Shown here in pieces: positions 47,360 to 57,955 of a stretch of DNA of 64,000 bases (within the stretch, counting starts at the first letter, position 1; each line of letters begins with the position of its first letter). Location of the stretch: contig JAJGQC010000556.1 of assembly GCA_021014325.1 (NCBI GenBank), positions 868,001 through 932,000 on the forward strand, in the 5' to 3' direction. The notes under the pieces were generated by a model. It made no database searches. It worked only from the letters and a program-made list of their open reading frames with translations, and was not told the DNA's origin. The DNA is from Plazaster borealis (Eukaryota; Echinodermata; Asteroidea; Forcipulatida; Labidiasteridae). The translations under genes and the position numbers were made by a program.

Positions 47360-47909
47360 TCTGCAATAATAAATTTTTGAATCAGAACTACACATCCAGT
47401 TTGTGGAACAAAAATAAAAATTTACTTAACATTTTTGGTTCCCCGAGATACAGTAAACTTGAGAAATGCAGGTTTTAAATTGAAGTAGTTATTTCTGGTG
47501 TATTGCAAGGAGATGATCTCTTTTCTGGTACTATGCCTGAGTGCAAACAAACGCCACTTTTTTTTCGCTTCAGGCAACCTTGATCTTTTGTGGTTACTCC
47601 AGTTTTATTATGGATGTGCTGTATGTTAAAGTTCACCTTTGGCATCATTGTTGGTTGCTCATTTAGAGGTTTTCTCGTGTTCTTGTATTTCAAGGAGTGA
47701 GCAGTATGCCACTTACTAATTGTCATATTAGAAGGAAACTTTACTTTAGAATTTTTTTATTTTATCTTTGGGCATATGTGACCTGCCAGACTGCAAGTTG
47801 TGCTGCCAGGCACAGGTGGATGAAAGAGCACTTGTAAATAATAATTGTTGGCACTTGTAACTAAATAAGAAGATAAGTAATTAAATCTATATTTTAATTT
47901 TTGGGCATA
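47360..47909 (+). other. 3' untranslated part of the LTR element with partial LTR-start duplicate
   Basis: No coding domain. At about 47767-47813 a 47-bp stretch (GGGCATATGTGACCTGCCAG) copies the junction and first bases of the 3' LTR (GGGCATATGTGACCAGCCAG at 47903). No convincing polypurine tract is seen before the 3' LTR. Confidence 0.55.
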
Positions 47910-48582
47910 TGTGACCAGCCAGACGGCGAGTCGCGCTGCCAGGCACGATCCAATTACTTTGATATTTATGGTAAATGTAGATAGCGCCCTCAATAGTACA
48001 CTGCAGGTTACTCTCTCATATGGTCCCGGTCGGAATGCGGGATGCTGAATAGTGTTTTGTTTTGTTAAATCACTTCTTTTCAATTTTACCACTATTGCGT
48101 AAAGTCAAGCAAATTGGTTGCTTTCTAGCACAGTCTTATACTGGAGTAGCAATTGGGGAGTGGTCACTTGCGGAGTCAGCGTTGCAACGAAAAGACACCT
48201 TTTTAAGAGCTCTTGCTCTACAGAGTATACTGTACTAGTGTTTACGTGTTACGGCGCCTTATTACATTAGCTTGTTGTTGGGTTCCTTTTTCATCTTGGA
48301 CCTTCAAGGTCGACAGTAAGGCATGAGAGGCAGAGGCTGCAACGGCTGAAGCATTTACATCTCTTGTTCGCCTTGTACAAGGGACAACTTCCATGCAAGG
48401 GCCGAGGGCTCTTATTATTAGGTCCTCCAAATTGGTAGTGACTGTCAATTGTAGTCTTTAGATGTAACAATTGCAAAGTATAACTTTTGAGAAATTGCAA
48501 TTAAAAATAAACTCACGCACAATAACTAAAACGTGTGTCTTCTGTGACTTTCTTGGCGTCTAGGAAATGTAAACCGGTTACA
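47910..48582 (+). repeat. 3' LTR
   Basis: A 673-bp repeat from TGTGACCAGCC to CGGTTACA, near-identical to the 5' LTR apart from small indels. It is followed directly by AAAAGATATCTC of the interrupted satellite monomer. Confidence 0.9.
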
Positions 48583-48829
48583 AAAAGATATCTCAAACTA
48601 TGGCTTATTTACTGAGTCCGCACAGATAAAATGTCTTCAGCAGTCCGTTCTGTATCATTTGAAACCAAAAAAAATCAAAACAAAAATTTTGACCCAAATC
48701 TGAAAATTTGTCCATGCCGGTATGGTGAATTTTTATGATTTTGGACCCAAAATTCAAACTCCTAACAACTCTCAAGATATCTCAAACTATGGCTTATTTA
48801 CTGAGTCCGCACAGATAAAGAGGAAAAGA
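48583..48829. repeat. Satellite fragment beyond the LTR insertion
   Basis: About 1.3 monomers continuing exactly where the main array stopped at 42089. It has a variant box (TCCATGCCGGTATGGTG) and ends at CCGCACAGATAAAG. It resembles the divergent edge monomers and marks the original right end of the array. Confidence 0.9.
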
Positions 48830-48833
48830 GCTT

Positions 48834-50197
48834 GTGATAGCAGACGCACGCAGTAGAAATTGTCTACCTGAAGCTGTTGAAGATGGTGACAGCACAATTC
48901 CGATATGCATGGTGACATGTTTGCCTATGTCACTTACGAGAATCGCAGAACTTCAATCTGAAAGTGGGAAGGATTCCATCATGATTGCACTACAGAAAAC
49001 TATCCACACTGGCTGGCCCGAACTTAAATCGCAATTAGCCACCAACTTATGTCCATATTGGGATATTCCTGATCAGCTCACCGTCGAAGAGGGTATTATC
49101 TTCAAAGCTGACAAAGTTGTTGTTCCCGCGAAACTTTGGCAAATGATGCTGGACAAATCCATGAAAGCCACCAGGGAATGGAGAAATCAAAGAGACTGGC
49201 AAGGAACATTATGTACTGGCCAGGGATGTCAGCTCAAATCAGTGACATGGTTGCACGCTGTGAAATTTGTAGTGCACACCAAAACAAGAACCAAAAAGAA
49301 CCAATGATTGCACCTGAAATACCACTACGACCATGGCAGAAAATAGGCGCAGATCTGTGTGAACTTGGCACAGACCATTACCTCGTGTTGGTGGATTACT
49401 ATTCCAATTACATTGAAATCTGCAAATTGACCTCCACCAAATCTTCTGCAATCATCCATAACTGTAAGCAACAGTTCGCTCGTTATATGGCATGCCTGAT
49501 CATCTGATTTCTGATAATGGCCCGCAGTTTGCATCAAGTACATTCGTTGCATCAAGTACATTCATTCGAATTTCGTACATTCGTTGATGAGTATCAAATC
49601 AAACACACAACGTCATCGCCTCACTATCCGCAATCAAACGGTCGTGCAGAAAAAGCAGTCCAAATCGTGAAACGACTACTTACTAAAGCCAAAGCGGATA
49701 AAGTTGACCCATCCCTTGCCCTGCTGGATCTTCGAAACACCCCCCGCGATGGACTACCTTCACCTGCCCAGTTGTTTTTTGGAAGACGCACTCAAACACG
49801 CTTTCCAACATCTTCGAAACTTCTCCAGCCGCAAACGATTAATGACATACCAACTAAGATTTACGACAAACAACAACAGCAAAAACTGTACTATGATCAT
49901 GGAGCAAAAAGCCTACCATCGTTCAAAGCAGGAGCACCAGTTCTTTTGCGAGATAACAACAAGTGGAAACAAGCATCGATTGTTGCAAATGCATCTACAC
50001 CACGGTCATTTATCGTACAAACGCCTGAAGGAATAACCTACCGTCGAAATAGAACCCTGATTGACTTGGACTTGGAAATTCCACCACCCACTGAACAAAA
50101 CGCAGTAAAAACCCCTCAAAATCCAACAGTATGCACTCGTCAGTCCAGTCGCACCATAAAACCCCCAGCATACTTACAGGACTATATTACTAAGTAG
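48834..50197 (+). pseudogene. Gypsy integrase, frameshifted
   Basis: Three segments, 48834-49307, 49136-49507 and 49517-50197, in different frames. The zinc-binding region ends in CEICSAH. The catalytic core shows GADLCELGTDHYLVLVDYYS (first Asp), a DNG-type second Asp around 49510, and SPHYPQSNGRAEKAVQ (the catalytic Glu). The C-terminal part has PVLLRDNNKWKQASIV, a GPY/F-like module, and ends at a TAG near 50197. A small tandem duplication of GCATCAAGTACATTC (about 49531-49565) has expanded the region after the second Asp. Non-functional. Confidence 0.85.
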
Positions 50198-50555
50198 GCT
50201 TGTGAACACTGAACTGTAAAACCTACCAGAACTGTTACTCAAACAAACATTAGATTGCATCCACAGTCCATTGGAAATGTGTATTTTTTTTTTTTACAAA
50301 ACGTCAAGTATACCAGGGTAGAAATTTCCTTGGTTTTGTATTTCTTGTTGTTGTTTATAAAAATAAAAAAAATATATAAAAAAAAAAATAAATAAATAAA
50401 AAAGGGCAGGTTGTAAAAAAAAAAAACCCTTGACAGCATATTGAGGCAGTTTTTGGAGTTGGGAGAGAGAGAGGAAAAATCTTGAGTTTTTTATTTACAT
50501 TCGACGTGAGAAATTTACATTTACATTCACTTGTCAGTTGCAAAAAAAGGGGAGA

Positions 50556-50699
50556 TGTAATAATCTATTATCATACTTCATGTAACTGTTATAGCGCCAC
50601 CATGTGTTGGGACTTTACCAATGTCACATGTACCGAGTTGTTGATTAAAGTAGCCATCTTGAGTTTATGCTTAGTGCACATTTTGTCTCCGACATTACA
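50556..50699 (+). repeat. Short 3' LTR of the gypsy fragment
   Basis: 144 bp from TGTAATAATC to CGACATTACA, with 6-bp terminal inverted repeats TGTAAT/ATTACA, directly after a polypurine tract. No matching 5' copy lies in the window. Confidence 0.65.
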
Positions 50700-50913
50700 A
50701 TTCTTACAGTTCCTTTGTAAAACCTTATCTAGACTCGTATGGTCTCAAGGTCTTCTGTACCCCCTACTCCCCCCCCCCTACCCCCGACAGTTACTAACAG
50801 TCAGCTCTTGTTCTCAGCCCTCCAGGTCACAATCTCCATTTCTGATATTAGAGTCTTGCCTTTCACCCAGTGTCAGACTGCAAAGTCTCCATCTCTAGCT
50901 GAAAAACTTCCAA

Positions 50914-51208
50914 GGCCCAATTTCATGGAGCTGCTCAAACATAACAAAATTTTGCTAATACCAGAATGAGGTAATTACACCGGCCAAAATACAATGCCAC
51001 AATGTAACATCTGTGACTGGTACCCTGCTTATTTAGCTTAGCAGAAAATTGTTAAGCAATATTTATTGTGCACAGAGCTGCTTATTGCAGAAAATATTGC
51101 TTAACAAATTTCTGCTCAGCACAATTTAGCAGGAAACAGTCACAAATTCCAAATGTGAAATGGTATTTTGGCTGGTAACCCAAAGTGTTTTGTGCTTGTG
51201 CTTACATA
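50914..51208. mobile_element. Foldback MITE, GGCCCAATTTCAT family
   Basis: Starts GGCCCAATTTCATGGAGCTG and contains complementary halves built from TTAGCAGAAAATTGTTAAGC and GCTTAACAAATTTCTGCTCA. It shares blocks with the complete copy at 58499-58699 and a fragment at 56126-56190. The right end is uncertain because it runs up to the CCDC57-like exon at 51220. Confidence 0.6.
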
Positions 51209-51219
51209 AGTAATCTCAC

Positions 51220-51420
51220 CTGATTGCCCAGAGCGATAGCCTCCAGGTTGGTCTGCAATCCTCCCCTGAAGTACTCATCAGCTTCTCGTCTTGTCTCTGC
51301 CAGCTGAAGCTCCAGCTCCATCACCCTCTGCCTGAGGCCGGCAGTCTCCGAGGCATTCCTGCATACGGAGGTAGTCAGCTCATATTGTAACTGCTCAACC
51401 TCCACTTGCTTTTCATACGG
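51220..51420 (-). pseudogene. CCDC57: CCDC57 exon 11 of those visible
   Basis: 201 nt, acceptor TTTCCTCTGCAG, donor GTGAGATT, phase 0 at both ends, no internal damage. Encodes coiled coil including VEVEQLQYELTTSVCRNASE and LQLAETRREADEYFRGGLQ, ending EAIALGNQ. The DEYF...ALGN signature is the clearest late landmark of the family. No further downstream exon precedes the transposons. Confidence 0.8.
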
Positions 51421-51863
51421 CTGCAGAGGAAAGGAAAAGCACATGATTGTATTTTGGAAAAGTAGATTAATTTTCCATCCTCTAGTTTGTAATACACACA
51501 CCATTCAACCAAAGTGTCAAAATGTCATCAATAATGGTGGAGGTCAAATTTTTGTGAAAACAACAAAAAACAATTTAAAGCTTTTTAGGGTTTTGGGTAG
51601 CAAATGGGATAGCTTTGACTGCGGCAATCAAAATAAGCAAATGTGACGGACTGTGAAAGGGGTAACCCTGTTTCAGCCCCAAGAGTACATGGCAACGTGC
51701 CCCTGGTGACAGTTGATTTGGGTCGACAGCCCAAATCAGTTAAGTGTAGCCCTCACCTTGAAGTGATTGTCTGGCCTTGGGATGTTACTTAGGCAATATC
51801 TCATAACATTATTATTATTATTTTTATTAACGACCTAATCCTAACTCAAGATGAGTATCTGAC

Positions 51864-52127
51864 CTGTTTCTGAAGTTGACTGATATTGCTCTCTAGGTGT
51901 GCTGCCCTTGCCTGCTGTCTCTTCAACTGAGGCGAGAGAGTCACTTTCTCAGAGCGTAAGGCACCAATCATTGAGGGATTGTACATGACTTCTTATGTAA
52001 GAGTTATCCATTGGATCAGGTGTTCCATAGTCTACAGTCTCTTGCCGTTTAGTTTCAAGTTTCTCCTCCAGGTGTCAGATTTTCAGCTTGAGATCGCGGC
52101 TTTCTTTTTCAAGAATCTTGACATAGC
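51864..52127 (-). pseudogene. CCDC57: CCDC57 exon 10 of those visible, stop and frameshift
   Basis: 264 nt, acceptor CTTGCCTTCAG, donor GTCAGATA. It starts in phase 1 (GYVKILEKESRDLKLKI), meets TGA at 52075-52077, and continues HLEEKLETKR. After about 51980 the homologous frame is shifted (GALRSEKVTLSPQLKRQQAR, AAHLESNISQLQKQ) and ends in phase 0, joining correctly to the next exon. Confidence 0.72.
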
Positions 52128-52727
52128 CTGAAGGCAAGAATCATAATTTAATTTAATTCAATTAAGAATAAACTTTAATCATCAAAGAACTGGGCTCTAT
52201 AGACCTTGTGACCTTTGTTTACAATAAGTGTGACCTTGTACATTCTTGGGCCTGTCTGGCAGGCAAGATACTGCACTGGTCATATGGGAAAGTTTGCATT
52301 GTGTGTCATAATTTTCACATCAATCCAAGAGTTATAAAAGTAACAGCTGAACAAGTTTTGAGATGTGCCCCTTTCTTCATATCAAAAGTTGATAAAAATT
52401 AGACAGTGCAATCTCCATAAAATTAAAGTTTTTATGGTTTCTTCCCATTGAGCTGTGTACAATTGGTGCCTGCAGGAAGTCCAGGCTTGGTGGCTCTTTT
52501 GTAAACATGTGATGTCACAGGTCACATCGTCTATACTCAAAATGTTTTGACTGGTTACAGCGCCAACTCATGATGTGAACAGTGAACAGCAATTGAGTCA
52601 GTTGTTGAAATAAAAGCGTTCTGCTAAACAAAAATGATACATATATATATTTGTTGTTCATATTTAGGTCAGAGGTGTTATATAAAACAAATATTGACTG
52701 GCATAATTCAGTCACAAGTGTACATGT

Positions 52728-52835
52728 ATCCCCCCTCTGGCCTGTAAGTGACCAGAAAAGGGTCCTATTTCCTTTAGCCTTTGGCCATGGGAAATAGGTC
52801 CCTCTTCTGGTCACTCACAGTCCCTTGGGGTGTAT
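52728..52835. repeat. Long hairpin in CCDC57 intron
   Basis: Arms 52747-52772 and 52789-52814 are 26 bp with two mismatches (AGTGACCAGAAAAGGGTCCT against its complement) around a 16-base loop. Weaker pairing extends outward to about 52728 and 52835. It could be a small foldback MITE or a precursor-like hairpin. Confidence 0.7.
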
Positions 52836-52928
52836 AGATGTGCACTAGTGACCTCATTGCCAGTCCATATGTGCATACTATAATATTTCAAAGCAATATC
52901 AGGAAGAGCTTCAAAATTCAAGTAAAAC

Positions 52929-53133
52929 CTTCTGTGATTGGAGGACGAGTGGTTCCATCGTCCCCGGCTACTGTGGTATCCGATCTCTGATTGGCCCCTT
53001 GCTGGTTCTCCCCGAGCTGTTCCATGTCTTCCCTCATGCCGTGTACGACGTCCCGCAGGAGCATGTTTTCTTCCTGAAGTGACTGCAGTTGCTGTGAAGC
53101 AGAGACTGTCTGGTCGTCTTGGTGTTTTTCACT
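52929..53133 (-). pseudogene. CCDC57: CCDC57 exon 9 of those visible
   Basis: 205 nt, acceptor CCTGCTCATCAG, donor GTTTTACT, ending in phase 1 as needed by the next exon. Encodes LQSLQEENMLLRDVVHGMRE and DMEQLGENQQGANQRSD, matching the LR-V--MR-DME-L segment of the family, then a Pro/Thr-rich linker. Its start phase (0) does not match the preceding visible exon (phase 1), so a small exon may be missing from my reading. Confidence 0.72.
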
Positions 53134-53634
53134 CTGATGAGCAGGGATGAGTGGAGGGTCAAAGTTTGTTAGTGTAAGATTTGAGGCTTTGCACAGTGGA
53201 CAGGTGGAGACAATTATACAAGTGCACTATGTAATTCATCTTATTTTGAAGAATTCTTCACTTTTTGACTACCTACGGTACTTCTTCTCTGCAGAGTTAT
53301 CCCTGCATATATTTGCTAGCTTCATGCACAAGCAATACTTACAAACAAACTATGGACCTAGTTTTCAAACTATATGGTTAAATACAAAAGCGCACAATTC
53401 CTCTCTGTGAAACAAGCAACATTAGGAGGGGGTGGGGGGGGCCCACATTCTCTCCTGCCTACCAAAATTTCCTGTGTACAAGGCGGCGACATAACCTAGA
53501 GGATGACTTGTAATCCTTGGAGCATCTGTCTCGGGAGACACAATCCGGGTAATTTGGTCTGGGGGACAAAATCTCCTGCCCCATCGGTTTGCTCTTTTTC
53601 CAGCCTGCTGTAAAGGTAGCTTGCTTTAAAGGTA

Positions 53635-54069
53635 GGGTTATACATTGGTAAATACTCCACGAATTAATGACCATAAAAACTTACTTGGTGAAAAGCACTG
53701 CAGCTGTTGATAGTAAAAACTATTTTGAGAAAGGATTCCCTTCGAAGTAATATGGTTTGAATAATTTTTCACTCAAAAACATTTGAATCTGAGAAACGAT
53801 TCATGCATGAGTCGATTCTCAGATTTCTGAGGGTTGGTTTCCATTCGCAAATGCAGCGGCCAGAGATGTGGTAGGTACCCGGTGTCACCTAGCTAACTGT
53901 CCCTGACATTCTTGTGAAAATACTGTGACAGTTTTGTGCCGTTTTCTCAGCAACTAGACACTTTATTCAGCAGAACTTTTCACATGTGACTTTTATTTGA
54001 TCTTTTTATATAATTGTGCCTATAAATCAGCATTACGTTGACAAACCAATCTATGACCCTACCTTTAAA
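53635..54069 (+). mobile_element. TTTAAAGG MITE
   Basis: Terminal inverted repeats TTTAAAGGTAGGGTTATACA and the complement of TTTAAAGGTAGGGTCATAGA. The left half matches the MITEs at 57279-57648 and 58987-59347 (AAAAACTTACTTGGTGAAAA, GAATCTGAGAAACGATTC). The right half is unrelated to them, so it is a chimeric or separate subfamily. No coding capacity. Confidence 0.8.
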
Positions 54070-54717
54070 GCCAGCTGTAAGTCATGAGAGACTACCCCAA
54101 ATTTACTTCTTATTTCTCAAAATTGAACTACTGTTTTCAGCTTCAGATGAGTCTTTTATTTATCCGTAAATCATCAGGAACTGTTTAATTGACGTAAAAA
54201 TTGCATCATGATAAAGACCAATATCATATTTGATTTTATTCTTACACCAATGTGTAATAAGTACTGTCGACCTCATTCCCAGTGGTGTGCGATCTTGCCG
54301 CGCCATTTTTTCCTCTGAATGCCTTGCTCGATCGTAACCCCTGGAAGTGTGACTTTGAATGACAAAATACATTGGATATTTTAATTAGTCCTGTGGTTGA
54401 TCCACTCTGTGTTACGTGATTCATTTGAAGGTTTTTTTTGTCGCGTCAAAATACGTGCAATTTTTACAAGAGCGTACTAAGCGGCCTGACAAGTATCGTG
54501 CAAACGCTCAAAAGTTGTTAACAAGCGTGCACACAGAGCAGTCATTTTTGGTAAGCCAGTCAGCATTGATTCTCAGTGCTTCCCTTCAAGGGGGTTAGTG
54601 ACAGGAGGTATCGATACGGCGCGCTGCCCATGGTAATGAGGCTGAAGTACTGTCTACTTTTCAAAGTCCTGCAGAAGAAAACAAAAGGAAACTGTTTACT
54701 GTCAATGAGAGACTAAC

Positions 54718-54853
54718 CTGCAATATCTCTGTTAATTTGTAGATTTTTTTTCCCAAGTGTTGCAAATGCATGGTCCCTATCGGCAGTCAGCACTCTGATG
54801 TTATCTTCCCTTTGTGACAGCTCTCGATCCTTCTCCTTCACGGTGGCCAGAGC
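54718..54853 (-). pseudogene. CCDC57: CCDC57 exon 8 of those visible
   Basis: 136 nt, acceptor CAACTCTTTGCCAG, donor GTTAGTCT, starting in phase 0. Encodes ALATVKEKDRELSQREDNIR and VLTADRDHAFATLGKKN. The VLTA-RD-A--TL pattern fits the family. No internal stop. Confidence 0.72.
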
Positions 54854-55913
54854 CTGGCAAAGAGTTGAGGGAAAATGCATTGTCATAAGACCGCTTTAAC
54901 AAATGGATAATGCTTCATTGGTTTTCTGGAATAGTAAAGTTAGTCCCCATCTTCAAAATTTCAATCAAGACATAATTATAACCAACTTGTGAAAACGTCA
55001 CCCAATTCGGTGATAAAAACAGCAATATTTTGACATGCATTTTCTGCAAGCTTATGTGCAAATTTGGATTACAGGAATAAGCCATTTGTGAGTTAGATTT
55101 GAATAACATCTGGTACAATGACTTGTTTAGTCACAAGTTACCGAATTCCTCAGACTGAATTCCTCAGACTATAGACACAGCTTCTATGTCACATGGTTCA
55201 GGGTAAGCTTTTGTAGAGCAACCTCCAGATAAGCAAACCCTGGTACCATTGTGCCAGACACATTCATTCAGAATTGTGTATGGGTGTTCAGCATCTCTTA
55301 CGTAACTACGCAAAACCTTGCCCTAAATCAAGTAACACAGCAACTGTCTCTTTAGTCTAAAGAATTCAAATTTTAAGCAGTAACTTGGGACTAAGCAAGT
55401 CATTGTACCAGACATTAATAAATCCGACTCGCAAATGGCTTATTGAAATAATCAACGATGATTTGGGGAAGTATTTATCTGTGGAGTGTTAAAATAATAT
55501 ACATTTTGTACATATTGCGTGAGTCCGGTGCACTAGACCGCTCAACCATGCCATGTCGTGGCTGCAAGGTCTACTGCACTGCACTCATTTTTGATAATGA
55601 TTGAACGCATTCTAGTGCGTCAGAGATTGATTCATTGGTTAGCATAAAAAGAATATTTATGTGCTTTTTGGAATCAGCCCCTATTAATAACACTGGTGGT
55701 TTAGGTGTGTAGTAGAAAACCCACCAAAATCAAACAGGATTTAATGTCTGGAATTTCAGCTTTGACAGGGTCAGGCCATTTTCATCTAGTAAAGGGTACT
55801 TTCACAGACAAGTTTAAAATCTATGGGTATATTTTAAAGAGGAGCCAGGTACAAGGCAAGGGCCAACAGAGGCCATTGCCTTTGGTGGCCGTATTCCAGG
55901 CCTGCTGCAGTAC

Positions 55914-56079
55914 CTCATCTTTGGACTTGGTCAGACGTTCAATCAGGTCCTCTGACTTGCTGTACTGCACCCTTTCTTAGTCCTCACAGCGTCGCTGCCA
56001 GTCCAGCTCAGCTTGGGTCCTAAATTTCTACTAGATTAGCCTCGTTCTATCTATGGCTAGAGACAACTCCTTCTTGTAT
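55914..56079 (-). pseudogene. CCDC57: CCDC57 exon 7 of those visible, three stops
   Basis: Acceptor ATATCATCCACAG; donor tentatively GTACTG at 55913. The homologous frame reads YKKELSLAIDRTRLI, two TAG codons, KFRTQAELDWQRRCED, TAA, ERVQYSKSEDLIERLTKSKD. The LDWQRRC-D-ER-QY--SE-LI motif is among the most recognisable in CCDC57. Three stops within one exon show that this copy is not translated as annotated. Its phase against the previous exon is unresolved. Confidence 0.72.
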
Positions 56080-56678
56080 CTGTGGATGATATTAAGAAGT
56101 TATAATTCAACGCTAGGGCCTGGGCCCAATTTCATAAAGCTGTTTACCGGTGAGCAAATTGTTGCGCTTGCTACAGCAGAGAAACACGCTTAAGTGTACT
56201 TCATAAGGTCAAACAAGACTTTTTTTATGAATTTAGTATGGATTTTCCTAAACTTTTTGGGTAATTTACCAATATTTAGCAATGTATCAATGTCCCTCTT
56301 AGATTATTAGTAGAAAAGCATAGAATAGAATGATTTATTTGGCCAATGATCAAAAAAAAATCTCAGGAATTTGTAATTTATTTATTTCATGATTGTTGTG
56401 CCGTTGTGTACACTGAATGGAATGAGTGCAATATAAATTTATAAATTATTACTATTATTTCATTTATCACTCGCGGATAAACTACATTTTTCAATGGACA
56501 CTCACAGCATGGTTGTGGTGCCACCCAGGGGGGTAAGTGGCTGGTTTTGTCATGTTGGGTGGACTACCCAAATCCTGTCCAGTTGGTCTTTGCCAAGTGA
56601 CCTTGCACATTTCCAAAGGTCAAATCTGGGGATCCTTTTGCAAATTGGCATGCCCTCAGAGAATAATATTATCATTAC

Positions 56679-56849
56679 TTGTTGTCCTGAACTTTCTGTA
56701 TCTTCTTTTCTCTGGACCATTTCTGCTTTGAGTTTGGTCTGGGTCACTCTGAACGTTGTTATGGCAAGATCCTTAGTGACCATGTCTAGGAGACCTTGGC
56801 TAGCTGGACATCCGAGTGACGCCTAACATCTTCAATCTCATCCTGGAGT
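56679..56849 (-). pseudogene. CCDC57: CCDC57 exon 6 of those visible, frameshift
   Basis: Acceptor TTTTGTTAAAG, donor GTAATGAT. Begins in phase 2 with LQDEIEDVRRHSDVQLAK, and the frame then changes near 56790. The other part reads LLDMVTKDLAITTFRVTQTK and LKAEMVQRKEDTESS. An alternative is that the exon ends at the internal GTCTCC donor and the second part is a separate exon. Confidence 0.6.
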
Positions 56850-57082
56850 CTTTAACAAAATAAAGTTGACCAAATCAAAAAAGTGAGCTTATTTAACATC
56901 TCCTTTTTGCTCTTTTATCAAATGTTGTGCTTCTTGTATACTGTTGTAATATTTTACATTCTTTGAATGATCTATGTATTTTTATTGTATAAAGTACACA
57001 CTGGGAAGTAATGACATGTTTTTAGTGTGATATTATTACAACAGTATAAACTAAATAATTTAGGGTTGAACAAACAAAAATT

Positions 57083-57160
57083 TACTCGAGCAGGACTTGA
57101 ACCTGCGACCTTCGGATTAACGTGCCGGCTTTCTGCCAACTGAGCAATTTATAGCCCTAC
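57083..57160 (-). mobile_element. tRNA-derived sequence (SINE head or tRNA pseudogene)
   Basis: On the minus strand it has an A box in AAATTGCTCAGTTGGCAG and a B box in GCAGGTTCAAGTCCTGC, with a good T-arm stem. The two acceptor-arm sides (GGGCTAT and TCGAGTA) do not pair, so it is not a functional tRNA. It lies in a CCDC57 intron. Confidence 0.6.
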
Positions 57161-57278
57161 TTTGTTAATATCTTGTTCGGGATGCCAGTCAGAAGCCATT
57201 CAACCTGTAACTGCGGTATAGCCAGGATCACACCCAAGTTTACAATACAACCTTGGAAGCGGCAGCAGAGGTATTGCA

Positions 57279-57648
57279 TTAAAGGAAGGGTATACCTTTG
57301 GTAATTACTCCAAAAATTAATGGCCATACAAACTTACTTGGTAAGGAGCCTTGCAGCTGTTGATTATGTATAACACATTGAGAAATGATTCCCTTCAAAG
57401 GAATGCGGATTTAGAGAGAGGGATTCAAAAATATTTTAATCTGAGAAACATTTCTGCAGGAAACGTTTCTCAGATTGTGTATTCCAATCACAGATAACTC
57501 TTCCTGCATGAACATAACCGCTCCAGATATTTGGCGATATCTCAAAAATGCTACCACCTTTTGAAATGAAATTTTAACAGGTTTGTTTTATTGTTAGGAT
57601 CAAAACAATCGAACGGTTCCAAAAACCAAAGGAATACTTAGCCTTTAA
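57279..57648 (+). mobile_element. TTAAAGG MITE
   Basis: 370 bp. Left end TTAAAGGAAGGGTATACCTT, right end complement of TTAAAGGCTAAGTATTCCTT. The internal body GAGAAACATTTCTGCAGGAA, ACATAACCGCTCCAGATATT and CTACCACCTTTTGAAATGAA is shared with 6367-6762 and 58987-59347. Confidence 0.85.
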
Positions 57649-57754
57649 GGGGTTGCAATTTTTTATTTCAATTACCAAGTAATAAACCACAAGGGAAACT
57701 GACTGAGTAAATTTTAAATAATTTGGGGGTTTTATCTTTGAAGTAATTACACAC

Positions 57755-57955
57755 TTTTCAATGGTCACACCCTTCTCCTTGATGGCATCTTGGTTGGACC
57801 ACTCTTCCCGCCTCCTCTCTACCTCCGTCGTCTCAAGCTTACTCGTCAACTCTCTTATCTTGTCTTGGTAACCCCTCTCAACCTCACTATGGCTGTCTCG
57901 GATCTTCAGGACAGCTCATTCTTTTTCCCGGGCGTACTTATCAAGGTCTGCATGT
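57755..57955 (-). pseudogene. CCDC57: CCDC57 exon 5 of those visible, one stop
   Basis: 201 nt, acceptor TTTCTTGACATAG, donor GTGTGTAA, phases 2 in and 2 out, fitting both neighbours. Encodes HADLDKYAREKE, then TGA (57916-57918), then AVLKIRDSHSEVERGYQDKI and RELTSKLETTEVERRREEWS. Clear heptad coiled coil either side of the stop; TGG or CGA is the likely ancestral codon. Confidence 0.72.

Larger units (their letters stand above)
42090..48582 (+). mobile_element. LTR retrotransposon (Ty3/gypsy-like), damaged, inserted in satellite
   Basis: Two direct LTRs (42090-42767 and 47910-48582) enclose 5.1 kb holding gag and protease remnants, a 3' membrane ORF and a nested DNA transposon. A PBS-like TGGCGTAGTCGGCAGTCGCC starts four bases after the left LTR, giving plus orientation. 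The left flank ends in satellite ACTCTAAA and the right flank resumes with AAAAGATATCTC. The element thus split one monomer (intact form CTCTAAAGATATCTC), with a possible imperfect 4-bp target duplication (TAAA/AAAA). No reverse transcriptase, RNase H or integrase is found between the LTRs. The copy is non-autonomous, and rearranged by an internal inversion of the gag 5' part. Confidence 0.85.
48832..50699 (+). mobile_element. Ty3/gypsy retrotransposon fragment, 3' end
   Basis: A different LTR element from that at 42090-48582. It begins abruptly in the pol region at the satellite edge, carries the integrase and ends in a short LTR. The polypurine tract AAAAAAAGGGGAGA at 50542-50555 immediately precedes the LTR. 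The 5' LTR, gag, protease, reverse transcriptase and RNase H are missing, so it was truncated at or before the junction with the satellite. Confidence 0.8.

Noticed and set aside
57083..57160. Functional tRNA gene on the minus strand.
   Set aside because: A and B boxes and the T-arm are good, but the acceptor stem does not pair.
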